Source: an uncultured Kiloniellaceae bacterium
GTDB lineage: Bacteria; Pseudomonadota; Alphaproteobacteria; Kiloniellales; Kiloniellaceae
Assembly: GCA_947500035.1 (NCBI GenBank)
Contig: CANMQP010000012.1
Location: forward strand, 558,001-622,000
Reading direction: 5' to 3'
DNA length: 64,000 bases
Part shown: positions 36,422 through 45,075 of the stretch, one piece after another
Numbering within the stretch: position 1 is the first letter of the stretch
Layout: each line of letters starts with the position of its first letter
The notes under the pieces: generated by a model
Databases searched by the model: none
What the model was told of the DNA's origin: nothing
Seen by the model: the letters and a program-made list of their open reading frames with translations, nothing else
Program-made: the position numbers and the translations under genes

Positions 36422-37648
36422 GTGATCGATCGTCAGAACCTGCAGGCTTTTCATCCCTTCACCCGCTTGCGGAGTCTCCTGGAGGGCTTGGAACCCGGGC
36501 CTGCGCCGCTGGGGGCGCCCACAGCCCTGGCGCTTTCTATCGGCGAGCCAAAGGGCCAACCGCCCGCCTTTGTCGCCGAGGAGATCGCGGCCAACGCCGC
36601 CGACTGGTCGCGCTACCCGCCCAGCCGCGGCAGTGAGGCCTATCTTGCGGCCTGCAGCGCCTGGTTGGAGCGGCGCTTTGAGATTTCACCGGGCAGAATC
36701 GATCCGCAACGCCATATCCTGGCCTTGCCCGGCACCCGCGAAGGCCTGTTTTTCGCGACCATGGCGACGGTCCCCCAGACTCCTGCGGTCCCCCAGACTC
36801 CTGCGAGCGCGGAGGCTCCGCCGCCTGTCGTCCTGATCCCCAACCCCTTTTATCATGTTTATGCGGGGGCCGCGGTGGCAGCAGGGGCCGAGCCCGTCTT
36901 CCTGCCCACCAACAGTGAAACCGGCTTCCTGCCCGACTATCAATCGGTGCCGGAGGAGATTCTGGAACGTACGGCGCTCTGCATCCTTTGCTCGCCCTCT
37001 AATCCCCAGGGCGCGGCAGCAAACCGCCGGCAGCTTGCGGATCTGCTGACTCTGGCCCGCAAGCATGACTTTGTCGTCGCCTTCGATGAATGCTACGCGG
37101 AGATTTATACGCGTACACCTCCAGCGGGTGCGCTGGATGTCGTAGACCAACTGGGGGGTTCTCTCGATAACCTGCTGGTTTTTCACTCCCTTTCGAAACG
37201 CTCCAACGCAGCGGGCCTGCGCTGCGGATTCGCCGTGGGCGACGAAAAGCTGATTACTGCCCTCAATGCGATCATGCTGGTCGGCGGTGCGGGTGTACCG
37301 CTTCCGGTCATGGCGGCGGGCACCCGCCTCTGGGGTGACGATACGCACGTCGAGGCGATCCGCAGATTTTACCAAAGCAACTTCGAGATCGCCCAGCAGG
37401 TGCTTGGCAACAGATTCGGCTTCAGCATACCCGATGGCGGCTTTTTCCTCTGGCTGGACGTGGGCGACGGTGAAGCCGCAGCAAAAAAACTCTGGCAGGA
37501 GGCAGGTATTCGCGTCCTGCCGGGCGCTTATATGTCAATGGCGGACAGCGAGGGTTATAATCCAGGCGCAAAATACATTAGAATCGCGCTGGTATTCGAT
37601 GCGGAGGTCACAAAAGCTGCCCTTGGCCGCATTGCTGAGATCTTGTAG
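36422..37648 (+). CDS. dapC: Succinyldiaminopimelate aminotransferase DapC-like (PLP class I/II)
   Basis: A 408-residue fold-type I aminotransferase, probably converting N-succinyl-2-amino-6-ketopimelate to the diaminopimelate precursor in lysine and peptidoglycan synthesis. Landmarks: LALSIGEPKGQPP (about residues 37-49), SRYPPSRGSEAYL, VLIPNPFYHVY, CSPSNPQGAA, AFDECYAEIY (Asp/Tyr PLP contacts) and FHSLSKRSNAAGLRCGF with the Schiff-base Lys near 259. GTG at 36422 fits the conserved N-terminus; the preceding frame overlaps the amtB terminator. The name DapC is by resemblance and by its position before ftsK. An 18-bp in-frame duplication lies inside. Confidence 0.82.
   Translation: MIDRQNLQAFHPFTRLRSLLEGLEPGPAPLGAPTALALSIGEPKGQPPAFVAEEIAANAADWSRYPPSRGSEAYLAACSAWLERRFEISPGRIDPQRHILALPGTREGLFFATMATVPQTPAVPQTPASAEAPPPVVLIPNPFYHVYAGAAVAAGAEPVFLPTNSETGFLPDYQSVPEEILERTALCILCSPSNPQGAAANRRQLADLLTLARKHDFVVAFDECYAEIYTRTPPAGALDVVDQLGGSLDNLLVFHSLSKRSNAAGLRCGFAVGDEKLITALNAIMLVGGAGVPLPVMAAGTRLWGDDTHVEAIRRFYQSNFEIAQQVLGNRFGFSIPDGGFFLWLDVGDGEAAAKKLWQEAGIRVLPGAYMSMADSEGYNPGAKYIRIALVFDAEVTKAALGRIAEIL
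36770..36805 (+). repeat. In-frame 18-bp tandem duplication in the dapC-like gene
   Basis: GTCCCCCAGACTCCTGCG occurs at 36770-36787 and again at 36788-36805 without a mismatch. It encodes VPQTPA twice, in the loop before the VLIPNPFYHVY block. Confidence 0.95.
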
Positions 37649-37666
37649 ACCCGTCTGCAGACGTGC

Positions 37667-37690
37667 GCGCTTTTCATAAAAAGCGCTTTT
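37667..37690 (+). terminator. Likely rho-independent terminator after dapC
   Basis: GCGCTTTT (37667-37674), loop CATA, AAAAGCGC (37679-37686), then TTTT. The stem is 8 bp and perfect; the T-run is short. It separates dapC from ftsK. Confidence 0.65.
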
Positions 37691-37799
37691 AACTGGCTTT
37701 GATTGGTGGAATTCGGCAGTTTTCCAACCAGGACTCAATAGCTTAGAGTTCGACTCTGGACTGAAACCGCAAAGATTCGAGAAAGGGACTGATCCAACG

Positions 37800-40187
37800 A
37801 TGGCGGCAAGAGACAGCGCAATCAGTCGATCAAGCCGGGACGAACGGCCCCGGTTTCTGCCGGAAGGCAGTGGAGACTTCATGCGCCGGCGTCTTGTGGA
37901 AGCGCTCGGCCTGCTGGTGCTCGCGTTTGCCCTGGCGGCTCTGGCCGCCCTCTTGACCTTCAATCCCATGGATCCCTCCCCCAATCACGCAACCGACGGT
38001 CCCGTCACGAACCTGCTGGGCCGCCCGGGCGCCGGCGCCGTCGGTTTTCTGCTGCCGCTGCTGGGGTTGAGCTGTTTTATGCTCACACCGGTCCTGGGGG
38101 GCTGGTCCTGGCGCCTGTTCCGCGACCACACGCTGCCCCATTGGTGGCTTCGCCTGGGCGCGATGGTGGCCGGAATCATTATATTCGCCGCCGGACTCGC
38201 AGCGCTGCCGCAGCCCGAGGGCTGGCTGGTCGAAAATGCCGGCCTAGGAGGCATCCTGGGCGGCATCATCCTCAACAGTCTTTCCCAGATGATCGGTGTA
38301 ACGTCCTGGATTATCGCACTTCCGGCGTTCCTGCTGGGTGGTGCGGCCCTGGTTTACGCCATGGGCCTGAAACGCCAGGAATGGGTGGCACTGCGTCACA
38401 GCCTGTCGGGCTTTGCGGATAACTTCGGCCGGCGCGACGGCGCTGACGAACCGCACGATTCCCTGGAAACCGCCGTCAGCCGCCCGAAAGCGCCCCGGCG
38501 CAAAGCCCAACGCAGCAAGGAGCGGATCGAACCGAGCCTGGGCGAAGAGAGCAGGCCCCTGTCCAAGGCGGTCGTGGAGACCGAAGACGACCTCAACTTC
38601 GTCGCCCCGCGCAAAGCCCGCCCCAAACCCGGCAAACGCGCACAGGAAGCGCAGCAACCCAAGCTCTTCAGCAGCCACGGAGAATACGAGCTCCCGCCCC
38701 TCACCCTTCTGGCGCTGCCCCCGGCCTCGGCCCAGGACGCGATCCAGACCCGCGACGCCCTTAAGAAGAACGCCGCGATGCTCGAGACGGTGCTGCAGGA
38801 CTTCGGCGTGCGCGGCGAAATCGTCAAGGTCCGCCCCGGACCCGTGGTCACCCGCTACGAGTTGGAGCCGGCACCGGGCACCAAGACCAGCCGGGTCGTG
38901 GGCCTGGCAGACGACATCGCCCGCTCCATGAGCGCGATCTCGGTGCGCGTCGCGGTCGTGCCCGGCTCCAGCGTTATCGGCATCGAGCTGCCGAACGCCC
39001 TGCGCGAGACCGTCTATCTGCGCGAGTTGCTGGGCTCGGACGTCTTTGATCGCGCCGGCGGAAAGCTGCCGATGATTTTGGGCAAGGATATCGGCGGACA
39101 CCCGACCATCGCCGATCTGGGGCGGATGCCGCATCTGCTCATGGCGGGCACCACCGGATCCGGTAAGTCCGTCGCCGTGAACTCCATGATTCTCTCGCTG
39201 CTGTTCCGCTTCACGCCGGATCAGTGCAAATTCATCATGATCGACCCCAAGATGCTGGAGCTCTCGGTCTACGACGACATTCCGCATCTGCTGGCCCCCG
39301 TGGTCACCGAGCCGAAAAAGGCCGTGGTGGCGCTCAAATGGACCGTTCGAGAGATGGAGGAGCGCTACCGGAATATGTCGCGCCTCGGCGTGCGGAACAT
39401 TGACGGCTACAACAGCCGGATGGAGGAAGCCAAAAAGAAGGGTGAGATCCTGACCCGTAAGGTCCAGACCGGCTTCGACCCGGACACCGGGCAGCCGATC
39501 CACGAAGAACAGCCTTTCGAGACCGAGCCCCTGCCCTTCATCGTGGTCGTGGTCGACGAGATGGCCGATCTGATGCTGGTCGCGGGCAAGGACATCGAGG
39601 GCGCCGTCCAACGCCTGGCCCAGATGGCGCGCGCGGCCGGTATCCACTTGATCATGGCGACCCAGCGGCCCTCCGTAGACGTCATCACAGGCACCATCAA
39701 AGCGAACTTCCCGACCCGGATCAGTTTCCATGTGACCTCGAAAATCGACAGCCGGACCATTCTGGGCGAACAGGGCGCGGAACAGTTGCTGGGCCAGGGC
39801 GACATGCTCTATATGGGCCAGGGCGGCAGAATTGCGCGTGTTCACGGTCCGCTTGTGACTGATCAGGAAGTCGAAGATGTCGTTGCCTGCTTGAAACGGC
39901 AGGGGCAGCCTTCCTACATCGAGTCTGTGACCGAGGATGAAGAGCCCTCGTTTGACGGTATGGATAGCCCCGGTGGCGGCAACAGCGGCGATGAGCTTTA
40001 TGATCAGGCCATCGCCATTGTCGCCCAGCATCGCAAGGCCTCAACGAGCTTTATCCAGCGCCAACTGCAGATCGGCTATAACCGGGCGGCGCGGATTATT
40101 GAAAAGATGGAAGCGGAAGGCGTCGTCAGCCCGGCCAATCACGTTGGAAAACGCGAAGTTCTCGCCCCCGGCGGACACGACGATTAA
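37800..40187 (+). CDS. ftsK: DNA translocase FtsK
   Basis: A 795-residue septal DNA pump that segregates and helps resolve the chromosome terminus at division. The N-terminal 200 residues hold four or so membrane helices. A charged linker (about 210-300) follows, then the alpha domain and the RecA-like motor with Walker A AGTTGSGKSVAVN (about residues 450-462), Walker B FIVVVVDEMADLM and LIMATQRPSVDVITG. The C-terminal winged-helix gamma domain (ASTSFIQRQLQIGYNRAARI, about 746-765) recognises KOPS. Length is usual for alphaproteobacteria. lolA starts four bases after the stop. Confidence 0.96.
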   Translation: MAARDSAISRSSRDERPRFLPEGSGDFMRRRLVEALGLLVLAFALAALAALLTFNPMDPSPNHATDGPVTNLLGRPGAGAVGFLLPLLGLSCFMLTPVLGGWSWRLFRDHTLPHWWLRLGAMVAGIIIFAAGLAALPQPEGWLVENAGLGGILGGIILNSLSQMIGVTSWIIALPAFLLGGAALVYAMGLKRQEWVALRHSLSGFADNFGRRDGADEPHDSLETAVSRPKAPRRKAQRSKERIEPSLGEESRPLSKAVVETEDDLNFVAPRKARPKPGKRAQEAQQPKLFSSHGEYELPPLTLLALPPASAQDAIQTRDALKKNAAMLETVLQDFGVRGEIVKVRPGPVVTRYELEPAPGTKTSRVVGLADDIARSMSAISVRVAVVPGSSVIGIELPNALRETVYLRELLGSDVFDRAGGKLPMILGKDIGGHPTIADLGRMPHLLMAGTTGSGKSVAVNSMILSLLFRFTPDQCKFIMIDPKMLELSVYDDIPHLLAPVVTEPKKAVVALKWTVREMEERYRNMSRLGVRNIDGYNSRMEEAKKKGEILTRKVQTGFDPDTGQPIHEEQPFETEPLPFIVVVVDEMADLMLVAGKDIEGAVQRLAQMARAAGIHLIMATQRPSVDVITGTIKANFPTRISFHVTSKIDSRTILGEQGAEQLLGQGDMLYMGQGGRIARVHGPLVTDQEVEDVVACLKRQGQPSYIESVTEDEEPSFDGMDSPGGGNSGDELYDQAIAIVAQHRKASTSFIQRQLQIGYNRAARIIEKMEAEGVVSPANHVGKREVLAPGGHDD

Positions 40188-40190
40188 AGA

Positions 40191-40958
40191 ATGAAGACTT
40201 GGCTCAAAGCTGCGGTGGTCTCCGGCCTGACCGCATCGGCCACCGCTGTCGGATTGCCGGCAATGGCCCAAAACGCTGCTGAAGAAGCACCAGAGGCGGC
40301 CAACGAACTCGCGCGCCCGCCTGGATTGGAACCAGCGATCAACTGGACCGGCCCACGAAAGCTCAGCAACGGCGAGCCACCCCTCCAGACCACCGCGCTC
40401 TCCCCGGACGACAGCGCTGCCGTAGCGCGGGTTGAGCGCTACCTGAATACCCTGACCTCTGTGCACGCACGCTTCATCCAGGTATCCACCAACGGTTCTT
40501 TCGCCGAGGGTGAGGTTCATATCCAGCGGCCCGGAAAGATGCGCTTTCAGTACGACGATCCGCATCCTGCGCTCCTGATCGCCAACGGCCTGACCCTGCT
40601 GTACTACGACCGCGAACTGAAACAGGCCACCTTCCTGCCGCTGTGGGAAACGCCGCTTTGGTTCCTGATCCGTGAAAAGGTGGAGCTGACCGACGACATC
40701 GAGATTGTCGACGTCGTCCAGGATGCCGGTGTGCTCTCCATGGTTCTTGAGGATTCCTCCAATGGCGACGTGGGCCGCATCACCCTGACCTTCAGCGACA
40801 AGCCGCTGCGCCTGCACAAGTGGGAAGTGGTGGACGCCCAGGGGATCGCCACGCAGGTTTCGCTCTTTAACGCCCAATACGATGTCCCGATCGAGAAATC
40901 GATCTTCGAATACGATGATCTGGAGATCGATACCCCAGGATTGGGAAATAACCGCTGA
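40191..40958 (+). CDS. lolA: Outer-membrane lipoprotein carrier protein LolA
   Basis: A 255-residue periplasmic chaperone that ferries lipoproteins to the outer membrane. The signal peptide spans about residues 1-24 (cleavage near AMAQ-N), followed by an unusually long proline- and Glu-rich segment (about 25-70) before the LolA fold. The fold starts at YLNTLTSVHARFIQV, with GEVHIQRPGKMRFQYDDPHP and LLYYDRELKQATFLPL. It is immediately downstream of ftsK. The extra N-terminal stretch makes it longer than typical LolA (about 200 residues). The lipoprotein operon at 28-31.7 kb would supply clients. Confidence 0.92.
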   Translation: MKTWLKAAVVSGLTASATAVGLPAMAQNAAEEAPEAANELARPPGLEPAINWTGPRKLSNGEPPLQTTALSPDDSAAVARVERYLNTLTSVHARFIQVSTNGSFAEGEVHIQRPGKMRFQYDDPHPALLIANGLTLLYYDRELKQATFLPLWETPLWFLIREKVELTDDIEIVDVVQDAGVLSMVLEDSSNGDVGRITLTFSDKPLRLHKWEVVDAQGIATQVSLFNAQYDVPIEKSIFEYDDLEIDTPGLGNNR

Positions 40959-40967
40959 CGGGAATGC

Positions 40968-41807
40968 TTACGGGGAAATCCGGTTTTCCGCCGCCGGCGA
41001 ACGGCGCCGGCTGGTAAAGGGCCGGGTCAGCAGGTGAAAGAACCTTCGCTCTTCCGTCCGTTCAACACCGATCGGCATATCGGGCCAACGCTCGGTTTTC
41101 GAACTCGATCCGAAGAGCCGGTCCCAGAAGCTGAAGATCGTGCCGTAGTTGGAGTCCGTATCGCGCCGGATCGCGTGATGATGCACCCAATGGATCGAGG
41201 GAGTGATGATCACGCGTGAGAGCAGGCGTTCTGTCTTTGCGCCGAGTTTCAGGTTCGAATGCTGAAAGAGCGCACAGAGAAGCACCAGAATCTCGAAGAC
41301 GATGACAGAGAAAAAGGGAATTCCGAGCAAAAGGATGACACCGGCCCGGGCCGCAGCGGAGAGAAGAACCTCACCGAAATGAAAGCGAAGGGCGGTCGAG
41401 GTATCCAGAAAGCGGTCGAGGTGATGCACTTCGTGGAAACGCCAGAGGAACTGGACTTCGTGATTGGCCCGGTGCCACCAGTAGATCAGGCAGTCCAGGA
41501 TGATCAGATCGATGATCAGGCCGGTCAGCCCCGACCACCAGTCGGGCCGCCAGTCCAGCGCATGAGTCGAGGCCCAGAGCGTCAGCGGAATCACAATCAG
41601 GGGCGCCAAACCGACATTCGCCAACCAGAGGCTGAGATTGCGTCCGACCCGCTGCCACGCGCCCAAGGGACGTTCACCTGCGGGCATCGCCGGTTCAGGC
41701 CGCTCCCGCGCCGCCGGTTTCCAGCGTTCGGCCAGGAAAAACAGCGCGAACCACGCCAGAACGACAGCGGCTTTCCACTCGAGAATGGATGATTCCAGGG
41801 CTTCCAT
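40968..41807 (-). CDS. Sterol desaturase / fatty acid hydroxylase family protein
   Basis: A 279-residue integral membrane di-iron oxygenase-like protein. The histidine clusters typical of the family are visible: WWHRANHEVQFLWRFHEVHH (about residues 113-132) and SIHWVHHHAIRRDTDSNYG (about 211-229), within four hydrophobic segments. Members hydroxylate or desaturate lipids such as sterols, carotenoids, ceramide or ornithine lipids; the substrate is not predictable. It is inserted in reverse orientation between lolA and the PuuD-like gene. Confidence 0.9.
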   Translation of the reverse strand: MEALESSILEWKAAVVLAWFALFFLAERWKPAARERPEPAMPAGERPLGAWQRVGRNLSLWLANVGLAPLIVIPLTLWASTHALDWRPDWWSGLTGLIIDLIILDCLIYWWHRANHEVQFLWRFHEVHHLDRFLDTSTALRFHFGEVLLSAAARAGVILLLGIPFFSVIVFEILVLLCALFQHSNLKLGAKTERLLSRVIITPSIHWVHHHAIRRDTDSNYGTIFSFWDRLFGSSSKTERWPDMPIGVERTEERRFFHLLTRPFTSRRRSPAAENRISP

Positions 41808-41958
41808 GTCCTTTAGGTATTCTTCTCGCCCCTCTCCCGCAAGGACAGCCGTCGAAATTCGACTTCACGCTTGTTTGATCCTCCAGCGTGCGGCCCGCAG
41901 TCTACAGTCTGGCGCCCAGCCCCTTGCCATCACAGGCCGAAACGCTAAGCTTCCTTCC

Positions 41959-42750
41959 ATGACACAAAATTCTTATGCGCCGCTTATCGGCGTCCCCGCC
42001 TGCGTGCGCGAGTACGACGGCAAGAGCTTTCATACGGTCGGCGACAAGTATGTCCGGGCGATTTCACTGGCAACCGGCGGCCTGCCGGTCATGTTGCCCT
42101 CGCTGGGCGAGCTGATCGACATTCCCCAGGCCGTGGCGCGCCTGGACGGCCTGCTGGTCACCGGCAGCCCCTCCAACGTCCATCCGGATCACTACGGGGT
42201 CACACCGACACCCGAGGCCGAGCCCCATGACATCGCGCGCGACGCCACGACCCTGCCGCTGATCCGAGAGGCGGTACGCCAGGGTCTGCCGCTTTTCGCC
42301 ATCTGCCGCGGCATGCAGGAGCTCAACGTGGCCTTCGGCGGGACGCTGCATGCCCGCGTCCACGAGATGCCGGAGAAGTTCGATCACCGCCAGCCCCGGC
42401 ACGACGATCCGGACGTCCAGTACGGTCCCCGGCATCCGGCCCATCTGGTGAAAGGCGGTCTGCTCGAGAGCCTGCTCGGAGAATCCGAAATCACCATCAA
42501 CTCCCTGCATTGGCAGGCCGTTGATCGCCTAGGCGAAGGCCTCAGCCTCGAAGCCCTGGCCCATGACGACACCGTCGAGGCCATCAAGGTTGATGGCGCC
42601 AGGGATTTTGCGCTGGGTGTGCAGTGGCACCCCGAATACAAGGTCATGGAAAATCCGCAGTCCGTGAAGCTTTTCGAGGCCTTCGGCAAAGCAGCCCGGG
42701 CCCGGGCACTGGCCCGCGCCGCAGGGTCCCTCCGGGCCTTGTCTGCCTGA
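41959..42750 (+). CDS. Gamma-glutamyl-gamma-aminobutyrate hydrolase family (PuuD-like) class I amidotransferase
   Basis: A 263-residue stand-alone class I glutamine-amidotransferase fold. The nucleophile elbow FAICRGMQELNVAFGG contains the catalytic Cys near residue 116; GVQWHPEYK carries the His (about 224) and Glu. The N-terminus APLIGVPACVRE and the LLVTGSPSNVHPDHYG block are typical of PuuD/YvdE proteins that cleave gamma-glutamyl amides in polyamine breakdown. No other putrescine genes are nearby, so the physiological substrate is open. The start at 41959 gives the family-typical N-terminus. Confidence 0.9.
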   Translation: MTQNSYAPLIGVPACVREYDGKSFHTVGDKYVRAISLATGGLPVMLPSLGELIDIPQAVARLDGLLVTGSPSNVHPDHYGVTPTPEAEPHDIARDATTLPLIREAVRQGLPLFAICRGMQELNVAFGGTLHARVHEMPEKFDHRQPRHDDPDVQYGPRHPAHLVKGGLLESLLGESEITINSLHWQAVDRLGEGLSLEALAHDDTVEAIKVDGARDFALGVQWHPEYKVMENPQSVKLFEAFGKAARARALARAAGSLRALSA

Positions 42751-42814
42751 GCTATTGCAGTCCAGGGCCTGACCTCTCGAGAGTTGGGCCGCCAGCGCGT
42801 TGGAAAAGGCAACG

Positions 42815-43021
42815 ATGGGAAAGCGGGGTCGCAGGAGTGCGCCGGAAATCTGGTGGAACGCGGTGCAAACAGCCTGGGCGAGAGAGCGTGATAGATATTT
42901 TCTATTAAGCCTGAAGCAGGATTTCTCATCCTTTCGGCGCGCAGAAACGGCGTCCGCCATCAAGTCTATGAAAAAAAATGGGAATTCATATTCTTCGGGG
43001 CCGCGGTGGACGGCAATGTAG
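42815..43021 (+). CDS. Possible small basic protein, 68 residues
   Basis: ATG at 42815 is preceded by GGAAAAGG five bases upstream. The product begins MGKRGRRSAPEIWWNAVQTA, is strongly basic and helical-looking to residue 50, and resembles no family I know. It lies 65 bases after the PuuD-like gene. The ribosome-binding site supports it; the lack of any recognisable domain and the disordered end argue for caution. Confidence 0.3.
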   Translation: MGKRGRRSAPEIWWNAVQTAWARERDRYFLLSLKQDFSSFRRAETASAIKSMKKNGNSYSSGPRWTAM

Positions 43022-43149
43022 GTCTCAGGTGCCCTGAAAGTGCCCTGGTTTCCGATCGAAATCGGCAGATTCCGCCTGCTCTGCATCCTGTGCGGGGCGG
43101 TTTTGCACAGGACGCATAGCAAGAGACGATTGTAAGTTCAGAAATGTGA

Positions 43150-43291
43150 CCTATCTATTAATCTAAGACCGCAGCCAATATGGCACGCGGCCAGAATGGA
43201 AAGAGATAGCTCCCCCCTATCGTCTTTCTAATCTCTGCGAAGAACTGGAACGCCCGGCTCTCCCCCCGACCGGGCGTTCCTTTATTTTTTC
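43150..43291 (+). ncRNA. Candidate trans-acting small RNA with two C-rich loops
   Basis: An orphan rho-independent terminator (stem GGAACGCCCGG/CCGGGCGTTCC at 43247-43257 and 43270-43280, tail TTTATTTTTTC) lies about 225 bases beyond the nearest possible upstream frame and is not explained by a gene. Thirty bases before it a second hairpin is seen: GATAG-CTCCCCC-CTATC (43205-43221). Both loops are C-rich (CTCCCCC and CTCTCCCCCCGA), i.e. anti-Shine-Dalgarno, as in several alphaproteobacterial sRNA families. An AT-rich promoter-like stretch (TTGTAA at 43130, TATTAA at 43156) lies upstream. The 5' end is a guess. Confidence 0.6.
43247..43291 (+). terminator. Rho-independent terminator of the candidate sRNA
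   Basis: An 11-bp perfect GC-rich stem with a 12-base C-rich loop followed by TTTATTTTTTC. One of the two clearest terminators in the window. Confidence 0.92.
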
Positions 43292-43633
43292 AATAACTTA
43301 CTTCCCCCGGTACTTGCTTCTGCGGCTTTTGGCGCAGTTGGATTCTTCGAGAGTCGGCAGGTTACTTCCCCACACCACCCCTGACCCGGCGAGGACTTAA
43401 CACTTTAACCTGTCGCTGGACCGGATCTCGTTCTGACGGAAGCACAGCTTGCGGGGCCGCATACGCTTAATTCGTTCCAATCCTGCCGACTTTCCTCTAG
43501 CTTCGGGTTCAAGCTGTCTCATGGCTGAATCCATTCCGGTACAGAAACAACAACCTGCGGAGGAATCGCTCCGCGAGGATTTTCGTTCCGGAAAGGAAAC
43601 AAAATCACTGTCCCTCAAGACTCGGGAGTATGC
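43292..43633. other. Spacer between the candidate sRNA and xthA
   Basis: About 340 bases. A short frame from ATG 43521 runs 16 bases into xthA but has no ribosome-binding site or recognisable product. No other feature seen; the xthA promoter should lie here. Confidence 0.35.
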
Positions 43634-44428
43634 ATGTCCGTCCGATTGATCACCTGGAATGTTAACTCGCTCCGCCAGCGGTTGGAGCATCTGGCGCGCA
43701 TCACCGAAGAACAGTCTCCCCAGGTTGTCTGTCTGCAGGAGACCAAGGTCCAGAACGGCGATTTTCCTGTCGAAGCCATAAAATCCATGGGTTACGAGCA
43801 CCTGAGCATCCATGGGCAGAAGAGCTACAACGGCGTCGCGATCCTCTCCCGCCTGCCCTTCGAGGTCGAGGACCGCCGGGTCTGGTGCGAAAAGGACGAC
43901 TGCCGCCACCTGAGCGTCACCGTCGCCGGCGGGCTGGAGATTCACAACTTTTACGTTCCCTCAGGCGGAAATGTTCCGGATCCGGAACAGAATGACAAGT
44001 TTGCCCATAAGCTTCAGTTTCTGACCGAGATGGCGGCCTGGGCCAAAAGCGACAAAGTCGCGCAGCGCAAAGCGGTGCTGGTCGGCGATATGAACGTCGC
44101 GCCTTTCGAGCAGGATGTATGGAATCACAAACGCCTCGTGAAGTCCGTTGGCCACACGCCGGTCGAGACCGAACATATGCTTGCGCTCCATGCAGCGGGG
44201 GATTTCGTCGATGTCGGTCGGCATTTCGTTCCGCTTCCGGAACCTTTATATAGCTGGTGGGGATACCGCTTCAAGGAAGCCTTCGCGCGCGATTACGGCT
44301 GGCGCCTGGATCACGTCCTGGCCTCGCCGGCTCTCGCGCCCTCGATCTCGGCCATGCAGATCCTGCGAGACAGCCGGTCCTGGGAAAAGCCATCGGATCA
44401 CGTTCCGATCATGGTGGACATCGACTGA
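43634..44428 (+). CDS. xthA: Exodeoxyribonuclease III
   Basis: A 264-residue AP endonuclease/3'-exonuclease of base-excision repair. It shows the EEP-fold motifs ITWNVNSLRQRL (about residues 6-17), VVCLQETKVQ with the catalytic Glu (about 35), YNGVAILSR, VLVGDMNVAP (Asp/Asn of the active site) and the closing SDHVPIMVDI with catalytic Asp-His. Complete and of normal length. In many alphaproteobacteria xthA directly follows ftsK-lolA; here about 2.7 kb with a sterol desaturase, a PuuD-like gene and the candidate sRNA intervenes. Confidence 0.95.
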   Translation: MSVRLITWNVNSLRQRLEHLARITEEQSPQVVCLQETKVQNGDFPVEAIKSMGYEHLSIHGQKSYNGVAILSRLPFEVEDRRVWCEKDDCRHLSVTVAGGLEIHNFYVPSGGNVPDPEQNDKFAHKLQFLTEMAAWAKSDKVAQRKAVLVGDMNVAPFEQDVWNHKRLVKSVGHTPVETEHMLALHAAGDFVDVGRHFVPLPEPLYSWWGYRFKEAFARDYGWRLDHVLASPALAPSISAMQILRDSRSWEKPSDHVPIMVDID

Positions 44429-44479
44429 CCGAGCGGCCAGATCTCAATATCAGACCTCAATACCAGATCTACATGTAGG

Positions 44480-44977
44480 TCACAAAGTCCCGCCTGCGCG
44501 GTACATGTAGTAGCGGCCCGGCCTTACACCCTCGGGAAGCGCTAGGGCTTCGGCACCTGAAAAGGCGGTTTCCTGATCCGAGATAATGATCCCGCCCGGA
44601 CAAAGAAGATCCGGCACGAAACCTGCGATGTAACGTCCGATCTCGGCGTTGCGGGCCTGGTCGCCGGTGCCGATATCCGAGTGGATCAGCCGGACCTGTC
44701 CCCGGAAGCGCTCGACCGCCCTGGGCAGGGTCTCGGAAAGATCGCCCAGAAAGAGATGTTCATCGTCGGGGATGCAGTCCGGATGGGCCGCAACCTTACG
44801 CTCAAAAACGAAGATCTCGCAGTTGGAGCAAATCTCCCGGATGTGATCGTAGGTCCGGCCGTTGCCGAGGCCCAGTTCCAGCACCGGCCCCTCAAGATCA
44901 CGCACAAGGTCGACACCCTGCTGCAGGCAGGCCCGCTGCGCCTGCAGGCGCCGGATGACACTGTCTAAGCGACTCAT
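44480..44977 (-). CDS. Small SAM-dependent methyltransferase (Methyltransf_17-like)
   Basis: A 165-residue class I methyltransferase. It begins MSRLDSVIRRLQAQRACLQQ, then the SAM-binding motif GPVLELGLGNGRTYDHIRE (about residues 30-48) and an acidic motif II region IFVFERKVAAHPDCIP. IHSDIGTGD and GGIIISDQE follow. Its small size and N-terminal pattern fit Methyltransf_17, an alphaproteobacterial family of unknown substrate. ATG at 44977 has AGGA at a good distance. Same strand as the cNMP-binding gene upstream, 98 bases apart. Confidence 0.82.
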   Translation of the reverse strand: MSRLDSVIRRLQAQRACLQQGVDLVRDLEGPVLELGLGNGRTYDHIREICSNCEIFVFERKVAAHPDCIPDDEHLFLGDLSETLPRAVERFRGQVRLIHSDIGTGDQARNAEIGRYIAGFVPDLLCPGGIIISDQETAFSGAEALALPEGVRPGRYYMYRAGGTL

Positions 44978-45075
44978 TTGGATTCCTGTTGTTCCGAAGG
45001 TGATCGCGCGACGCCCAACCGGCAAAGACCGCGAACCAACTCTATTTCGTTCAATGTGAAGATATTCGCTTGCTT

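Noticed and set aside
38244-40031. A 595-codon frame antisense to ftsK
   Set aside because: It contains no recognisable domain and mirrors the codon bias of ftsK.
42529-43122. A 197-codon minus-strand frame across the end of the PuuD-like gene
   Set aside because: More than a third is antisense to PuuD; the rest looks unstructured and Cys/His-rich.
43521-43649. A 42-codon frame from ATG 43521 overlapping the xthA start
   Set aside because: No ribosome-binding site, no recognisable product, and overlap in another frame with a well-supported start.
44440-44475. Short direct repeat CCAGATCT downstream of xthA
   Set aside because: Only eight bases repeated twice; no structure or terminator tail, likely chance.
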